The notes: a model not told the origin generated them from the letters alone. A DNA stretch of 64,000 nucleotides from an uncultured bacterium (GCA_902778895.1 CACYZF010000005.1:124001-188000); one strand, 5' to 3'; counted from the first letter of the stretch, positions 16,622 through 25,080 are shown. Program-made: numbers and translations.

Positions 16622-17701
16622 ATGAACAAGCAGACACAGCACGTCAGAAAGAAATTCGCGGTCGGACATTTCTTCGGCAACAGCAAATGCGATTTCCGGG
16701 ATGTTGCCGGACGCTATCAGGATTACATTCAGGAAGTGTTCTTTTCCTGGCCGGAGCTGAAAAATGCCCGAAGGATGGTCGGCGATACGGAAAAGCTGAA
16801 AGATATCGTCACCGAGGATATGCGCTGGGCGCGATCCAAAGGCTTTTCGCTCGACCTGCTCATCAACGCCATGTGCTACGGCGAGGAGGCGTTCACTGCG
16901 AAGCAGCACGCCCGCGTGATCGGTGCGCTGTCGGACATGGACAGCAGGGGCATCCTGCCGGAGACCGTCACGGTCATTTCGCCGTATCTGGCGCAGATCA
17001 TCAAGCACGATTTCCCGAAGATCGACATCCGGGCGTCCGTGAATGCGCGTGTGGACAGCATCATTTCCATGGAATACATGGCGCCGATGTTCGATTCCTA
17101 CTACATCAGCCGCGACCTTCAGCGCGATCTGCCCACGCTCCGGGCGTTCCGCAAATGGACGCGCGACCACGGCAAGAAGCTGTGCATGCTCGTGAACGGA
17201 AGCTGCCTGCGGAACTGCCCGTTCCATTTCTTCCACGAGACGATCAATTCGCATGGTCTGAGCCGGACCGTCGAGGAAACGAAGCGCACGGGCATCCAGC
17301 CGTCGCGTTGCATCAACATGTACATGAAGAAGCAGTACGAGGAGATCCTGCGTTCATCCTGGATCCGTCCGGAGGACCTGCATTATTATGAAGACGAGGT
17401 CGACGTGATCAAGCTTTCGACCCGGGCCGTCCCCGATCCGGAACGCATCATCCGCGCGTACTGCGAACGCAGCTACGACGGCAATCTGCTGGGGCTGCTC
17501 GATCCGGTTTACACGTACTTTTTCCGGCCGTACATCCTCGACAACAAACGTTTCCCGGCGGACTGGGCGGAGAGCGGCATCGGCGGCAAATGCGCGACCA
17601 GCTGCACGCATTGCGGACGCTGTACGGAGGTGTTGTCCAAAGTCATGGTCGTCGATCCTTCGTTCGGGAAGGTCAGAGCCGCGGATTATCATTTTGTCTG
17701 A
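16622..17701 (+). CDS. U32-peptidase-like Fe-S protein, paralogue 3
   Basis: A 359-residue third paralogue, the most diverged: EVFFSWPEL replaces EVYFPWPGL, and the internal motif is SCLRNCPF (Cys195, Cys199). The C-terminal cluster CATSCTHCGRC (324, 328, 331, 334) is intact. I take the ATG at 16622, 26 bases after the previous stop, because the alignment with the paralogues (KKFAVGHFFG) begins there. A longer frame reads back into paralogue 2. The glycosyltransferase genes follow 44 bases later. The shared HGKKLCMLVNG and SSWIRPEDLH segments show the same fold as copies 1 and 2. Confidence 0.75.
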   Translation: MNKQTQHVRKKFAVGHFFGNSKCDFRDVAGRYQDYIQEVFFSWPELKNARRMVGDTEKLKDIVTEDMRWARSKGFSLDLLINAMCYGEEAFTAKQHARVIGALSDMDSRGILPETVTVISPYLAQIIKHDFPKIDIRASVNARVDSIISMEYMAPMFDSYYISRDLQRDLPTLRAFRKWTRDHGKKLCMLVNGSCLRNCPFHFFHETINSHGLSRTVEETKRTGIQPSRCINMYMKKQYEEILRSSWIRPEDLHYYEDEVDVIKLSTRAVPDPERIIRAYCERSYDGNLLGLLDPVYTYFFRPYILDNKRFPADWAESGIGGKCATSCTHCGRCTEVLSKVMVVDPSFGKVRAADYHFV

Positions 17702-17745
17702 AGATGAAAGCATAAACAGGGCTTTCCGGAAGAACGATACTCTTT

Positions 17746-18822
17746 ATGAATGAGAATGACCTGAATCACACGCCGCTTTTCACCGTTGCTTTGGCCGGAT
17801 ATCAGACCGAGCCATATCTGCAGAAAGCTCTGGACTCCATCGCGAACCAGACATTCCGCGATTTCGAGGTGATCTGCTATGTGGAGGAGTGTACCGACCG
17901 TTCGCTGGAGATCTGCCGGGCTATGGCGGAACGCGATTCCCGCTTCAAGGTCGCGACCGGCCCGAAAAGCGGAAGCGGAGGTCCTTCGCGCAATTACGGG
18001 ATGGATCATGCTTCCGGGGAGTATATCGTGTTTGTGGATGGCGACGACTGGATTCTGGACAATATGCTGGAAAAACTGGCGCAGAAGCTTGCACAAACCG
18101 GTCCTCTTGATATTTTGGCCTTTGCCTGCGTCATAACGCAAAACGAAAATTTTGATCCGGTCAATGCCCCGAAACATACCAATTTTTCTGTTCAGGATTC
18201 CGGTATTGTGTTCTCCGGACCGGATGCCATCAGGCGTTCCGGCCGGAATGGCGGCAGATTCTTCGCATATTCGATCCTGAATGTTTATCGGACGGCTTTT
18301 CTGCAGGAAAACCATCTTCATCAGCCCAAGGGAATCCTCGAAGATTATGCATGGATGCCGCGCGTCTGGTATCAGGCGAAACGAATGGCGTATTTGGACG
18401 AGGTTTTTTATGTTTACCGGCGCAGGGCCGATTCGCTCACGACGGAGGCATCCGCCCGCGTTGTCTACAATATTGCGGAAATCGTTTTGCCGAGCTTGTT
18501 CGATCTGGCATTCGAGAATACGGTTCCTGAGGACATCCTCAGGATCTGGAGCAACCAGTGGTTTTCCATGCTTTACTGGTTCCTGTTTCACCCCGTCAGT
18601 TCCAGAAAAATAACGGACAAAGACAGACGAAATGCTTTGAACGCCCTGTTTGCAGAGAAAAGCAACAAGGAACGTTTTATGCATCTCATACAATATGCTT
18701 CCCGTCCGAAACGTTTTGCTTGTCCCCTGATTCTGCTTTCCGCAAAAGGGATTCAGTTCCCCGCCAAGGTGTTTTTCCGCAAGTTCTATTATCCGATGAT
18801 CGAAAGGAAAAACAGATCATGA
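17746..18822 (+). CDS. Family 2 glycosyltransferase
   Basis: A 358-residue GT-A fold enzyme that transfers a sugar from a nucleotide donor. The N-terminal domain has FTVALAGYQTEPYLQKALDS, QTFRDFEVICYVEECTDRS and the metal-binding DGDD (98-101) in VFVDGDDWIL. An acidic acceptor-side motif EDYAWMPRVWY follows near residue 205. No membrane helices, so it acts at the cytoplasmic face. The stop overlaps the next start by ATGA. It is a paralogue of the third transferase of this operon (20027-21112). Donor and acceptor are unknown. Confidence 0.85.
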   Translation: MNENDLNHTPLFTVALAGYQTEPYLQKALDSIANQTFRDFEVICYVEECTDRSLEICRAMAERDSRFKVATGPKSGSGGPSRNYGMDHASGEYIVFVDGDDWILDNMLEKLAQKLAQTGPLDILAFACVITQNENFDPVNAPKHTNFSVQDSGIVFSGPDAIRRSGRNGGRFFAYSILNVYRTAFLQENHLHQPKGILEDYAWMPRVWYQAKRMAYLDEVFYVYRRRADSLTTEASARVVYNIAEIVLPSLFDLAFENTVPEDILRIWSNQWFSMLYWFLFHPVSSRKITDKDRRNALNALFAEKSNKERFMHLIQYASRPKRFACPLILLSAKGIQFPAKVFFRKFYYPMIERKNRS

Positions 18823-20030
18823 AATCCGTTTGTTCCGTGGAATGCGGGAAAAAAGTCCTGGTTTACTATTATGAAATCCGATCAGAATTGGGCGGAAGCG
18901 AATATCTGCCGCTTCTTCTCGTCGCCGAACTTCAGCAAAGAGGATACTCCGTCACTCTGGCGCTGGCCTGGGAATCCCAACTGGAACCGGCGGCAAAGCG
19001 TTATCATGTTGATTTGGACGTCGAAAAAGTCAACGTGGTGACGACTAAACCGAAGAATCGCTTTCTGCAGAAATTGGATTCCATTCTGCCGTTTTACAGG
19101 GTCTGGCAACTGAAAAAACTGGCGAAACAGGCGGACATTTGCATTTCCGCGGCGAACATGATCGATTTCGGAAAGCCGGCCCATCATGTCGTCTATATCT
19201 TGAGGCTTTTCGGAGACAACGCCTTCTGTGATTTCTTCCAGCACAGACCGCCGCTCTCCGGGGTGCCCCGCCTCAAACGGCGAATCCGCACGGTGCTCGC
19301 CGAATCGATTCTGCGCCCGTTGCTTGGGGTGCGTTCGACAAGAAAGATCCTGGCCGACCAACGGGAACGCATCTACGTTCCCTCCCAATATGTCGCCGAC
19401 ACCATGCGCGCTTTTTACGGTCCGTTCAACTGCACGGTGTTCTATCCGCCCACATCGTTCGATATTCCTCCGATGGAAGTCGAACGCGACCCGATGCGCG
19501 TCATCTATTTGGGACGTATCCAGCAGGAAAAAGGCGTTTTGAATATCGTTGAGATCGTGAAACGGGCCCGGGAGCTTTCCGCCCTTGATATCCATCTGCA
19601 TCTTGCAGGCCCATTGACGCCGGGGGCTTATACGGAAAAGTTGAAACAGCTCGCCGCGGAAAAAACGTGGATTGAGCTGATCGACCCTGTCTACGGCAGG
19701 GAAAAAGCCGCATTCCTGCTCAGCGGAACCTATGCCATTCATGCGGAACGCGACGAGGCGTTCGGCATCTCAATCACGGAGTATCTGAAGGCCGGATGCA
19801 TCCCGATCGTTCCGGACGAAGGCGGCACCCCGGAAGTCGTCTGCAATCCCGCCCTGGTATATCATACGAACGAAGATGCTGCGCGGATCCTGACCCGTCT
19901 TCTCACCGATGAGGCATTCCGTCAGGAACAGCTGAACCGTTGTAAAGAACGTGCACAGGCATTTACTTTTGAATGTTATATGAAAACACAACACATAATC
20001 CTCGACCGGATACTGGAAGAGCCGCTATGA
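18819..20030 (+). CDS. GT4-type glycosyltransferase
   Basis: A 403-residue GT-B fold retaining glycosyltransferase (GT4/GT1 group). The N-terminal lobe opens KVLVYYYEIRSELGGSEYLP, where the Gly-Gly loop is typical. The C-terminal lobe has VIYLGRIQQEKGVLNIVEIV and the donor-binding E-x7-E motif in DEAFGISITEYLKAG (Glu313 and Glu321). The ATG at 18819 overlaps the previous stop, and the frame ends ATGA into the next gene. Between two GT2 enzymes, it would add one sugar to the same growing chain. Nucleotide-sugar specificity is not readable. Confidence 0.87.
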   Translation: MKSVCSVECGKKVLVYYYEIRSELGGSEYLPLLLVAELQQRGYSVTLALAWESQLEPAAKRYHVDLDVEKVNVVTTKPKNRFLQKLDSILPFYRVWQLKKLAKQADICISAANMIDFGKPAHHVVYILRLFGDNAFCDFFQHRPPLSGVPRLKRRIRTVLAESILRPLLGVRSTRKILADQRERIYVPSQYVADTMRAFYGPFNCTVFYPPTSFDIPPMEVERDPMRVIYLGRIQQEKGVLNIVEIVKRARELSALDIHLHLAGPLTPGAYTEKLKQLAAEKTWIELIDPVYGREKAAFLLSGTYAIHAERDEAFGISITEYLKAGCIPIVPDEGGTPEVVCNPALVYHTNEDAARILTRLLTDEAFRQEQLNRCKERAQAFTFECYMKTQHIILDRILEEPL

Positions 20031-21112
20031 AGCCTTTTTTCTCCTTTGTCGTTCCCTGCTGTGATGTCGAAGCGTATATTGAGGAATGTTTTCAATCCAT
20101 TCTGAGTCAGTCGTTTCAGGAATGGGAATGTATCCTCGGCATCGAAACTTCGAAAGACAGAACCGAGGAAATCATCCGCGAAAAGACTGCTGGAGATTCC
20201 CGGTTTAAAATTTTTACCAGTCCGCGTACAGGGTCGTGCTCCGCGTCCCGCAATACCGGGACCGACATGGCGCAGGGGGAATATATTATCTTCCTGGACA
20301 GCGACGACACCATTGCGGACGGCTGTCTGGAACGTCTCCATGAAAAGATCATGGCGAACCCCGGCGCCGACCTCTATCCGTGCGCGATTGTCGTAAACAA
20401 TGAGATCAACGGCAAAAGCGAACTCCGGGACAACTACGGTCAGGACGCGCCCGCGGAACTGACAGGTTCGGAGGCCGTTCTTTATCTGGATCGCCGTCTG
20501 CATGGCGATCTCTGCCCGATGCTCCAGCTGACCGTCCATCGCCGCGAATTCCTTGTGGATCATGACCTGAAATGCATCCGCGGCCTGCGGCATCAGGACA
20601 GCGAATTCTCCCCGCGGGCGCTTTATCTGGCCAAACGCGTCGTCCCGCTTCACGAACCTTACTACCTCTACCGAATCCGCCCGAATTCCGTCCAGACAAA
20701 GGCGAAAGGCGCGGACTATTTCATGAAGGACTGGTCCACCATCACGAAATCCCTGCTGGCCTTCTACGACAAAATCTCCCGTGAGGAAGGGTTCGACGCA
20801 CGTGTGGTCCAGTGCTGGAGCCGCCAGTGGATTTCCCGTATGAATTACATGTGGTTTTCGCAAAATGCGCAGAGAATGATTCCCCGCGAAAAACGTGTGG
20901 AATGGCTGAATTACATCTTTGAAGACGGTTTCGATTCCTATGACCGCATGATGAAATACAGTTCGTTCCCGCAGCGCGTTGCGGCATTCCATGTGCGGAT
21001 GTTCATCAAACATCCCTCGCTGCGATGGGCCGCCGAACTCTTTTTCCGCCTCTATTTTATGGTTTTACTCCGCAGACAGTCGGAGAGTCTTTCTACATCG
21101 ATTTCAAATTAA
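20027..21112 (+). CDS. Family 2 glycosyltransferase
   Basis: A 361-residue GT2 enzyme, paralogous to the 17746-18822 product. Motifs: FFSFVVPCCDVEAYIEECFQ, SQSFQEWECILGIETSKDRT and the DXD-type DSDD (91-94) in IIFLDSDDTI. A downstream GLRHQDSEFSPRALYLAKR segment corresponds to the acceptor-binding region. It is the last gene of the six-gene operon and is followed by two terminators. Paralogous first and third transferases suggest two similar linkages in one repeating unit. Substrates unknown. Confidence 0.85.
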   Translation: MKPFFSFVVPCCDVEAYIEECFQSILSQSFQEWECILGIETSKDRTEEIIREKTAGDSRFKIFTSPRTGSCSASRNTGTDMAQGEYIIFLDSDDTIADGCLERLHEKIMANPGADLYPCAIVVNNEINGKSELRDNYGQDAPAELTGSEAVLYLDRRLHGDLCPMLQLTVHRREFLVDHDLKCIRGLRHQDSEFSPRALYLAKRVVPLHEPYYLYRIRPNSVQTKAKGADYFMKDWSTITKSLLAFYDKISREEGFDARVVQCWSRQWISRMNYMWFSQNAQRMIPREKRVEWLNYIFEDGFDSYDRMMKYSSFPQRVAAFHVRMFIKHPSLRWAAELFFRLYFMVLLRRQSESLSTSISN

Positions 21113-21131
21113 GGGAGCTTTCTTCCCCGGC

Positions 21132-21186
21132 GAAAAAACGTCCGCTTCCGAACGGTGTATTCCGTGGAAGCGGACGAACTTTTTTT
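21132..21186. terminator. Bidirectional terminator between the GT operon and GH97 gene
   Basis: Arms GTCCGCTTCC (21140-21149) and GGAAGCGGAC (21166-21175) form a perfect 10-bp stem. A T-run follows on the plus strand (21180-21186) and the A-run before it (21133-21138) gives a T-run on the minus strand, so it can stop both converging transcripts. Confidence 0.85.
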
Positions 21187-21194
21187 AGCGATCG

Positions 21195-21219
21195 GCCTGC
21201 TTGTTCGGCAGGCTTTTTT
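21195..21219 (+). terminator. Second intrinsic terminator after the GT operon
   Basis: GCCTGC (21195-21200) pairs with GCAGGC (21208-21213), followed directly by TTTTTT (21214-21219). It is a back-up stop on the plus strand, 7 bases before the end of the convergent GH97 gene. Confidence 0.8.
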
Positions 21220-21226
21220 GCGGCGC

Positions 21227-23278
21227 TTACTTCTTGATGAAGCGGAAGGAGAAGCCGCCGCGGCCGATCATCCGGACGGTGATGACGTCGCCGGCTTTTG
21301 CCGTGCCTTCGGTGATGTCCCAGGCGCGCGGATCGTCGGGCTTCACGTCGCCGTTGACGAAGTAGCTGGAATCGACGTCCTTGCCGTCCGCGATCTTGCG
21401 GAAGGAATAAGTGTCGCCGGTCTTGCCGGGGACGACGAACTTGACTTCGCGCGTCTCGTTCTTGCCGTTGATGCCGCCGACGTACCAGGTGTCGCCTTTG
21501 CGGCGGCCGAGGATCACGAAGTCGCCCGGTTCGCCGCCGAGGTACTTGGTGTCGTCCCATGTGGTCGGGAGGCCGGCGATGAAATCCTTCACCTTTTCGG
21601 GGAGGGCGCGGAACGCGGACGGGCGGTCGGCCATGTGCTGGCAGGCGGATTCGAAGACGACCGGGAGCGCGAGTTCATGCGCGTGGGAGGTGAGGTGCTT
21701 GTGCTGGGAGTTGGTGAACGCGGTGGGGGTGTAGTCCATCGGGCCGACGGTGTTGCGCGTGAAGGGCAGCGTGGTGTTGTGTTCGGCCGCGGGTTCGGTC
21801 ATCATGGGGTGGTTGTTGTATTGTTCCGCGCCCCAGACGCCTTCCATGGACATGAGGTTGGGGTAGGTGCGGGACCAGCCGCGCGGGAGCGTGGCGCCGT
21901 GGAAGTTGACCATGATCTTGTGGGGAGCGGCGTCCTTCAGGATGTCGACGTAGTACTGCATCATGCTCTGCTTGTCGCTCTCGAAGAAGTCGATCTTCAC
22001 GCCCTTGACGGTCTTGTCGGTGAGCCAGGCGAATTCCTTTTCGCGCGTCTCATGGGTGTTGAAACGGTCGCGCGGGCCGCCGCCGACGTAGTTGTGCTTT
22101 CCGCCGGAGTTGTACCACAGCCAGACGCCGACGTTCTTCTCCTTGGCGAGCGCGAGGGCGTCGTCGATGTTGCCTCCGTTGCCCATCACGTCCCATTCCC
22201 AGTCGATCAGGACGTTCGGCCACTTCATTTCGGAGGCGAGCAGGATGTAGTCCTTGACGATCTGGTAGTCCTTGCTGCCGTGGTTGTATGCCCAGTAGAC
22301 CCAGGAGGCCACGCCGGGTGTGATCCAGGAGACGTCGTCCACCGCGCATTCGGGGGCGAGGTCGTCGATGAGCGTGGATTCCACGATGTCGGCGAGCGTG
22401 CCGATGATGACGCAGCGCCACGGGGATTTCCACGGGAGCGTGGTCGTCGGGTTGACCGCGCCCTGGTTCGCGCCTTCACCGGGATCGGGATAATGCGTGG
22501 TGAAGGTCACGCCGTTGTCTTTGACTTCGCTCTGCAGATAGGTGCCGCAGTAGGTGCCGTCGAACCAGGTCTCGGAGAGGAGGCCCCAAGTGGACTTGTC
22601 GGCGGAGTTGAAGAGAAGCGGATAGTTCCAGTTGCGGATGCGGTTGTTGTTGCCGCCGCGCCCGCCGCGGCCGCCCGGACCGCGATTGCCGCCGGGGCCG
22701 CCCTGCTGCTGGGGCTGGGGCTTGAGTTCATCGGCCGTGTACGCGAGATAGCGGTCTTCGTAGCTGGTCACGCGGCGCTGCATGCGGAAGCCGTCGGTCA
22801 GCGGGAACACGAACGACGTGGTCTCGCCCTGGAATTCGACGTCGCCGGAGCCGCCGATGTTGTAGCGGAACGCAAAGGAATCGCTGCCCGCGCGGACGAT
22901 GACGCCGATCTGGTTTTCGCCTTCGCCGAAGACGAGCGTCTTTTCGTTCATCCGGACGGTGCGTTCGGAGCGCTTGCCGTTGACCGCCGTGTACTTCTCG
23001 GTTACGAGCGCGACGTTGTTGCCGGAGGGGAGCTGCCCCTTGAGCTTGAGCTGCGAGAAATCGTAGTTCGCCTTGTTCGACTTCAGGCCGAGGCGGACCT
23101 GGAAGACTTCCTTCGCGTTGCGCTCCACGCGGAGCACGTTGCCCTCGTCGAGGTACACGCGGATCGTCTTGTCCGCGTCCGGGGAGGTCAGAAATGGATC
23201 GGCGGCGGAGCAGAGTCCGGCGGCGAGGAAGACCGCGGCGCAGGTGAGAGCCGCTTTCATGGAGAGACTGAACTTCAT
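21227..23278 (-). CDS. Secreted GH97 family alpha-glycosidase
   Basis: A 683-residue exported glycoside hydrolase of family 97, which includes SusB-like alpha-glucosidases and alpha-galactosidases. The signal peptide is MKFSLSMKAALTCAAVFLAA with cleavage near LCSA-A. Family landmarks: PWRCVIIG, YWEWD-like LIDWEWDVM, GVKIDFFESD, NFHGATLPRGWSRTYPNLMS and MEGVWGAEQYNNHP. The Asp of KIDFF (about 430) sits where retaining members have the nucleophile, so a retaining, galactosidase-like mechanism is more likely than the inverting SusB type; this is inference. A Gly/Pro/Gln-rich linker of about 25 residues near 190-215 interrupts the N-terminal domain. Single gene with its own promoter (23338-23365). 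Confidence 0.9.
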   Translation of the reverse strand: MKFSLSMKAALTCAAVFLAAGLCSAADPFLTSPDADKTIRVYLDEGNVLRVERNAKEVFQVRLGLKSNKANYDFSQLKLKGQLPSGNNVALVTEKYTAVNGKRSERTVRMNEKTLVFGEGENQIGVIVRAGSDSFAFRYNIGGSGDVEFQGETTSFVFPLTDGFRMQRRVTSYEDRYLAYTADELKPQPQQQGGPGGNRGPGGRGGRGGNNNRIRNWNYPLLFNSADKSTWGLLSETWFDGTYCGTYLQSEVKDNGVTFTTHYPDPGEGANQGAVNPTTTLPWKSPWRCVIIGTLADIVESTLIDDLAPECAVDDVSWITPGVASWVYWAYNHGSKDYQIVKDYILLASEMKWPNVLIDWEWDVMGNGGNIDDALALAKEKNVGVWLWYNSGGKHNYVGGGPRDRFNTHETREKEFAWLTDKTVKGVKIDFFESDKQSMMQYYVDILKDAAPHKIMVNFHGATLPRGWSRTYPNLMSMEGVWGAEQYNNHPMMTEPAAEHNTTLPFTRNTVGPMDYTPTAFTNSQHKHLTSHAHELALPVVFESACQHMADRPSAFRALPEKVKDFIAGLPTTWDDTKYLGGEPGDFVILGRRKGDTWYVGGINGKNETREVKFVVPGKTGDTYSFRKIADGKDVDSSYFVNGDVKPDDPRAWDITEGTAKAGDVITVRMIGRGGFSFRFIKK

Positions 23279-23337
23279 GGTCTGGGTTCCTGTATGTTTA
23301 AGGTGAAAAGTTAGGTCGAAGATTCCGAATCACTGAA

Positions 23338-23365
23338 AACATAGCACAAAAAGACGCTTTTTCAA
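23338..23365 (-). promoter_or_regulatory. Promoter for GH97 gene
   Basis: TTGAAA (23360-23365) and TATGTT (23338-23343) with 16-base spacer, about 60 bases before the ATG. Its upstream edge abuts the terminator palindrome at 23375-23411. Confidence 0.6.
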
Positions 23366-23411
23366 CAAAATAAAACGCGTTTTGAACGTTATTTTTACGT
23401 TAAAAACGCGT
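23366..23411 (-). terminator. AT-rich palindromic terminator of the accessory operon
   Basis: Arms ACGCGTTTT (23375-23383) / AAAACGCGT (23403-23411), continuing inward as AACGT/ACGTT with one mismatch, make a 14-bp stem. On the minus strand it is followed by TTTATTTTG. It lies about 37 bases after the stop at 23448. Because it touches the GH97 promoter it could also be an operator. Confidence 0.65.
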
Positions 23412-23447
23412 GATGCGCCGCCGGACCGCGACCGGACGGCGGGGATT

Positions 23448-23957
23448 TCAAAACGATACCGTAACCTGGAATTGTCTGACGGAAGGATTGTTCTCCGGTC
23501 GTTTGACCTCGACAATCCCTCCTGCATGAAAGGACAGATGCCCCGGATCGAAGGGGAAATCCAGCCGGTTGCCATCGGAATCTGGGGCAAAAACCGCGTG
23601 CAGATTCTTGCCGAACGCGGCGACCTGTTCCCGGTTTCCGCCGACAACGTAAGTGACTGCATACCATCGTTTCAGAAAAAAACCGAAGATGGCTTCGCTC
23701 CAGAATCTCGGCGGGTCAGGCATGGCGAGGCCGGGCATATTATTCCAAAGGACAAATCTTTTTTCATCCGCCACTCCCTGACGAACAAGATATTCGTGCA
23801 GACTGCGCAGAATCGTTTTCTCCGGCCCTTCGAGCTGATTCTGTCTTCGGCAGAGGAAAAGACAATCCGGGCAAAGCCCCTGTTCATGTCCGTGACGGAG
23901 CTTGACGCGCGGATTCGGGGTATATACCCTCCGGCAGATTTTGCATTGGGGCAACAT
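23448..23957 (-). CDS. Uncharacterised protein with N-terminal zinc-ribbon-like cysteines
   Basis: A 169-residue protein of unknown function. The N terminus MLPQCKICRRVYTPNPRVKL followed by GLCPDCLFLC gives two C-x2-C pairs (5/8 and about 29/32), a zinc-ribbon pattern. The rest holds aromatic stretches (FWSEAIFGFFLKRWYAVTYV) and a C-terminal beta-like region with no motif I recognise. It is the third gene of a unit with the pseudopilin-like and membrane proteins, 33 bases after the former. The ribosome-binding segment upstream (23967-23990) is 22/24 identical to that of the TIGR04076 gene (25591-25614). Could be a DNA- or RNA-binding regulator; not assignable. Confidence 0.55.
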   Translation of the reverse strand: MLPQCKICRRVYTPNPRVKLRHGHEQGLCPDCLFLCRRQNQLEGPEKTILRSLHEYLVRQGVADEKRFVLWNNMPGLAMPDPPRFWSEAIFGFFLKRWYAVTYVVGGNREQVAAFGKNLHAVFAPDSDGNRLDFPFDPGHLSFHAGGIVEVKRPENNPSVRQFQVTVSF

Positions 23958-23990
23958 GGTTCCGGTCTCCTTGGTGGTGTTTGATTCGGA

Positions 23991-24569
23991 TCAGAAACTG
24001 TAATCCGTGTAGGTCTTTTCGTAGCAGTAATCCCGGAACATCGGATCGTAGCTCCATGCCTTAGAATCGCTTCCATTGCCGATGCCGACGGAACCCTCAC
24101 CGCGGACGAACCATCCGGTATAAACACTGTGGTTATTGACGCCGTCGCAGGCGACGGGGGACAGCGCGGAGCTGCTGCCCTTGAGACCGTCGCACCAGTT
24201 GTAGGAAACATGGCCCGGAAGGCTTTGTCCCATTTTCGCGGCTTTGATGCGTTTGTTGCCAGGGCAGAGATAGGACTCCGGGAAGCACAGCAGGTCCGCT
24301 TCGCGGAGGAGTTCGAGACTTCTGCCGCTTTCGGCATCCAGCCACTTCGGCGCTCTGGTCCTGGATGTGGTCGGATACCAGTCGTCATAGCTCAGGGAAT
24401 ACTGAAAAAAAGCCTTGCCGATCTGGGCAAGATGACTGACGCAGTCCGCGTGTCTGGCTTTTCCCGACGGCCCATCGCAACAGCTCCCCATGTTGAACAC
24501 GGTATGCAGCGTGAATGCGAGCAAGGCGGCGGTCGCGATCGCGATGAAGAGCTCGTTTCGATTGTTCAT
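23991..24569 (-). CDS. Pseudopilin-like (DUF1559/H-X9-DG-type) protein
   Basis: A 192-residue protein anchored by one N-terminal helix (ELFIAIATAALLAFTLHTVF) and then CVSHLAQIGKAFFQYSLSYD, the pattern of the long alpha-1 helix and first loop in the pseudopilin-like DUF1559 family that is expanded in Planctomycetes and Lentisphaerota. It lacks the type IV prepilin cleavage motif (GFTLIE) usual for that group. There are several cysteines (CCDG, LCFPESYLCPG, WCDG), and a disulfide-bonded exported domain is likely. It starts 10 bases after the membrane-protein gene and is followed by the zinc-ribbon-like gene. Function unknown; possibly a cell-surface or secretion accessory. Confidence 0.6.
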   Translation of the reverse strand: MNNRNELFIAIATAALLAFTLHTVFNMGSCCDGPSGKARHADCVSHLAQIGKAFFQYSLSYDDWYPTTSRTRAPKWLDAESGRSLELLREADLLCFPESYLCPGNKRIKAAKMGQSLPGHVSYNWCDGLKGSSSALSPVACDGVNNHSVYTGWFVRGEGSVGIGNGSDSKAWSYDPMFRDYCYEKTYTDYSF

Positions 24570-24579
24570 GAGTGCGTCC

Positions 24580-24960
24580 TTATCCGCGGAATACCAAGGC
24601 GAGAACAGCTAAAACCAACACCCCCTGAAGGAGAGTGTTTGCGGCAAAAATGAAACAGGATATTCCCAGCGGCCGGGGCATGCGGGAGTTTTCAGCCAGC
24701 GCGATCATGTAGATGATGCCGAACAGCAGCAGAACAAGCGGGGAGAAAAGATAGAACCATCTAAGAACATCGGCTGCGGTGATTATGTTTGGCCTGCCGG
24801 AGCTGTAGGCCTCGGTAATCATGAACAAAGGAATCAGGAGCGTATGAACCGATGTCAGGATGCACAACGGCAGCATGCGCCCGCGGATTTCCCGAAACTC
24901 CTGAAAGCGAAGAAACAGGATAACCGTCACGATTCCATCTGCTATAATCGCCCAGATCAT
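24580..24960 (-). CDS. Small four-helix membrane protein of unknown function
   Basis: A 126-residue hydrophobic protein with four probable transmembrane helices: near 2-17, 30-50, 68-88 and 103-124. No catalytic motif is visible. Its ATG overlaps the stop of a 22-codon leader ORF (ATGA at 24957-24960). It is the first gene of a three-gene unit whose promoter lies in the duplicated leader segment at 24995-25080. Two-gene spacing to the pseudopilin-like protein (10 bases) suggests the products work together in the membrane. Confidence 0.6.
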   Translation of the reverse strand: MIWAIIADGIVTVILFLRFQEFREIRGRMLPLCILTSVHTLLIPLFMITEAYSSGRPNIITAADVLRWFYLFSPLVLLLFGIIYMIALAENSRMPRPLGISCFIFAANTLLQGVLVLAVLALVFRG

Positions 24961-25025
24961 ATCCTGTGTTTCCTGTGTTGTTGCTTCCCAAGTCCACGAA
25001 CACCCTCAACGACAACGAGCGGCAT
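24957..25025 (-). CDS. 22-aa leader ORF overlapping the membrane-protein gene
   Basis: ATG at 25025 opens a 23-codon frame, MPLVVVEGVRGLGKQQHRKH plus RI, whose TGA overlaps the next ATG (ATGA). It begins about 13 bases after the -10 box, so the transcript would be almost leaderless. The second copy of the same segment encodes the near-identical MPLVVVVGVRD in frame with the TIGR04076 gene. It may be a translational leader rather than a functional peptide. Confidence 0.35.
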   Translation of the reverse strand: MPLVVVEGVRGLGKQQHRKHRI

Positions 25026-25080
25026 TCGTTCTAACTCTACTTTATCACCCGTTCCGGGAAAAGTCAAGTCGCTTTCTTAC
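24995..25080. repeat. Duplicated promoter/leader segment, copy 1
   Basis: An 86-base segment about 90 percent identical to 25625-25710. The core CGACAACGAGCGGCATTCG and the following CTAACTCTACTTTATCAC are unchanged. Both copies contain a promoter and a leader start codon. Weaker similarity (ACTTTC, CAAAAC, GGATGC blocks) continues for about 45 bases past 25080. The remaining 25081-25265 holds only a 9-bp stem at 25160-25181, possibly a weak terminator for the TIGR04076 gene. Confidence 0.85.
25039..25067 (-). promoter_or_regulatory. Promoter in leader copy 1
   Basis: TTGACT (25062-25067) and TAAAGT (25039-25044), spacer 17. A small CCCG-GAA-CGGG palindrome lies in the spacer and might bind a regulator; copy 2 has lost its symmetry. 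Confidence 0.6.
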
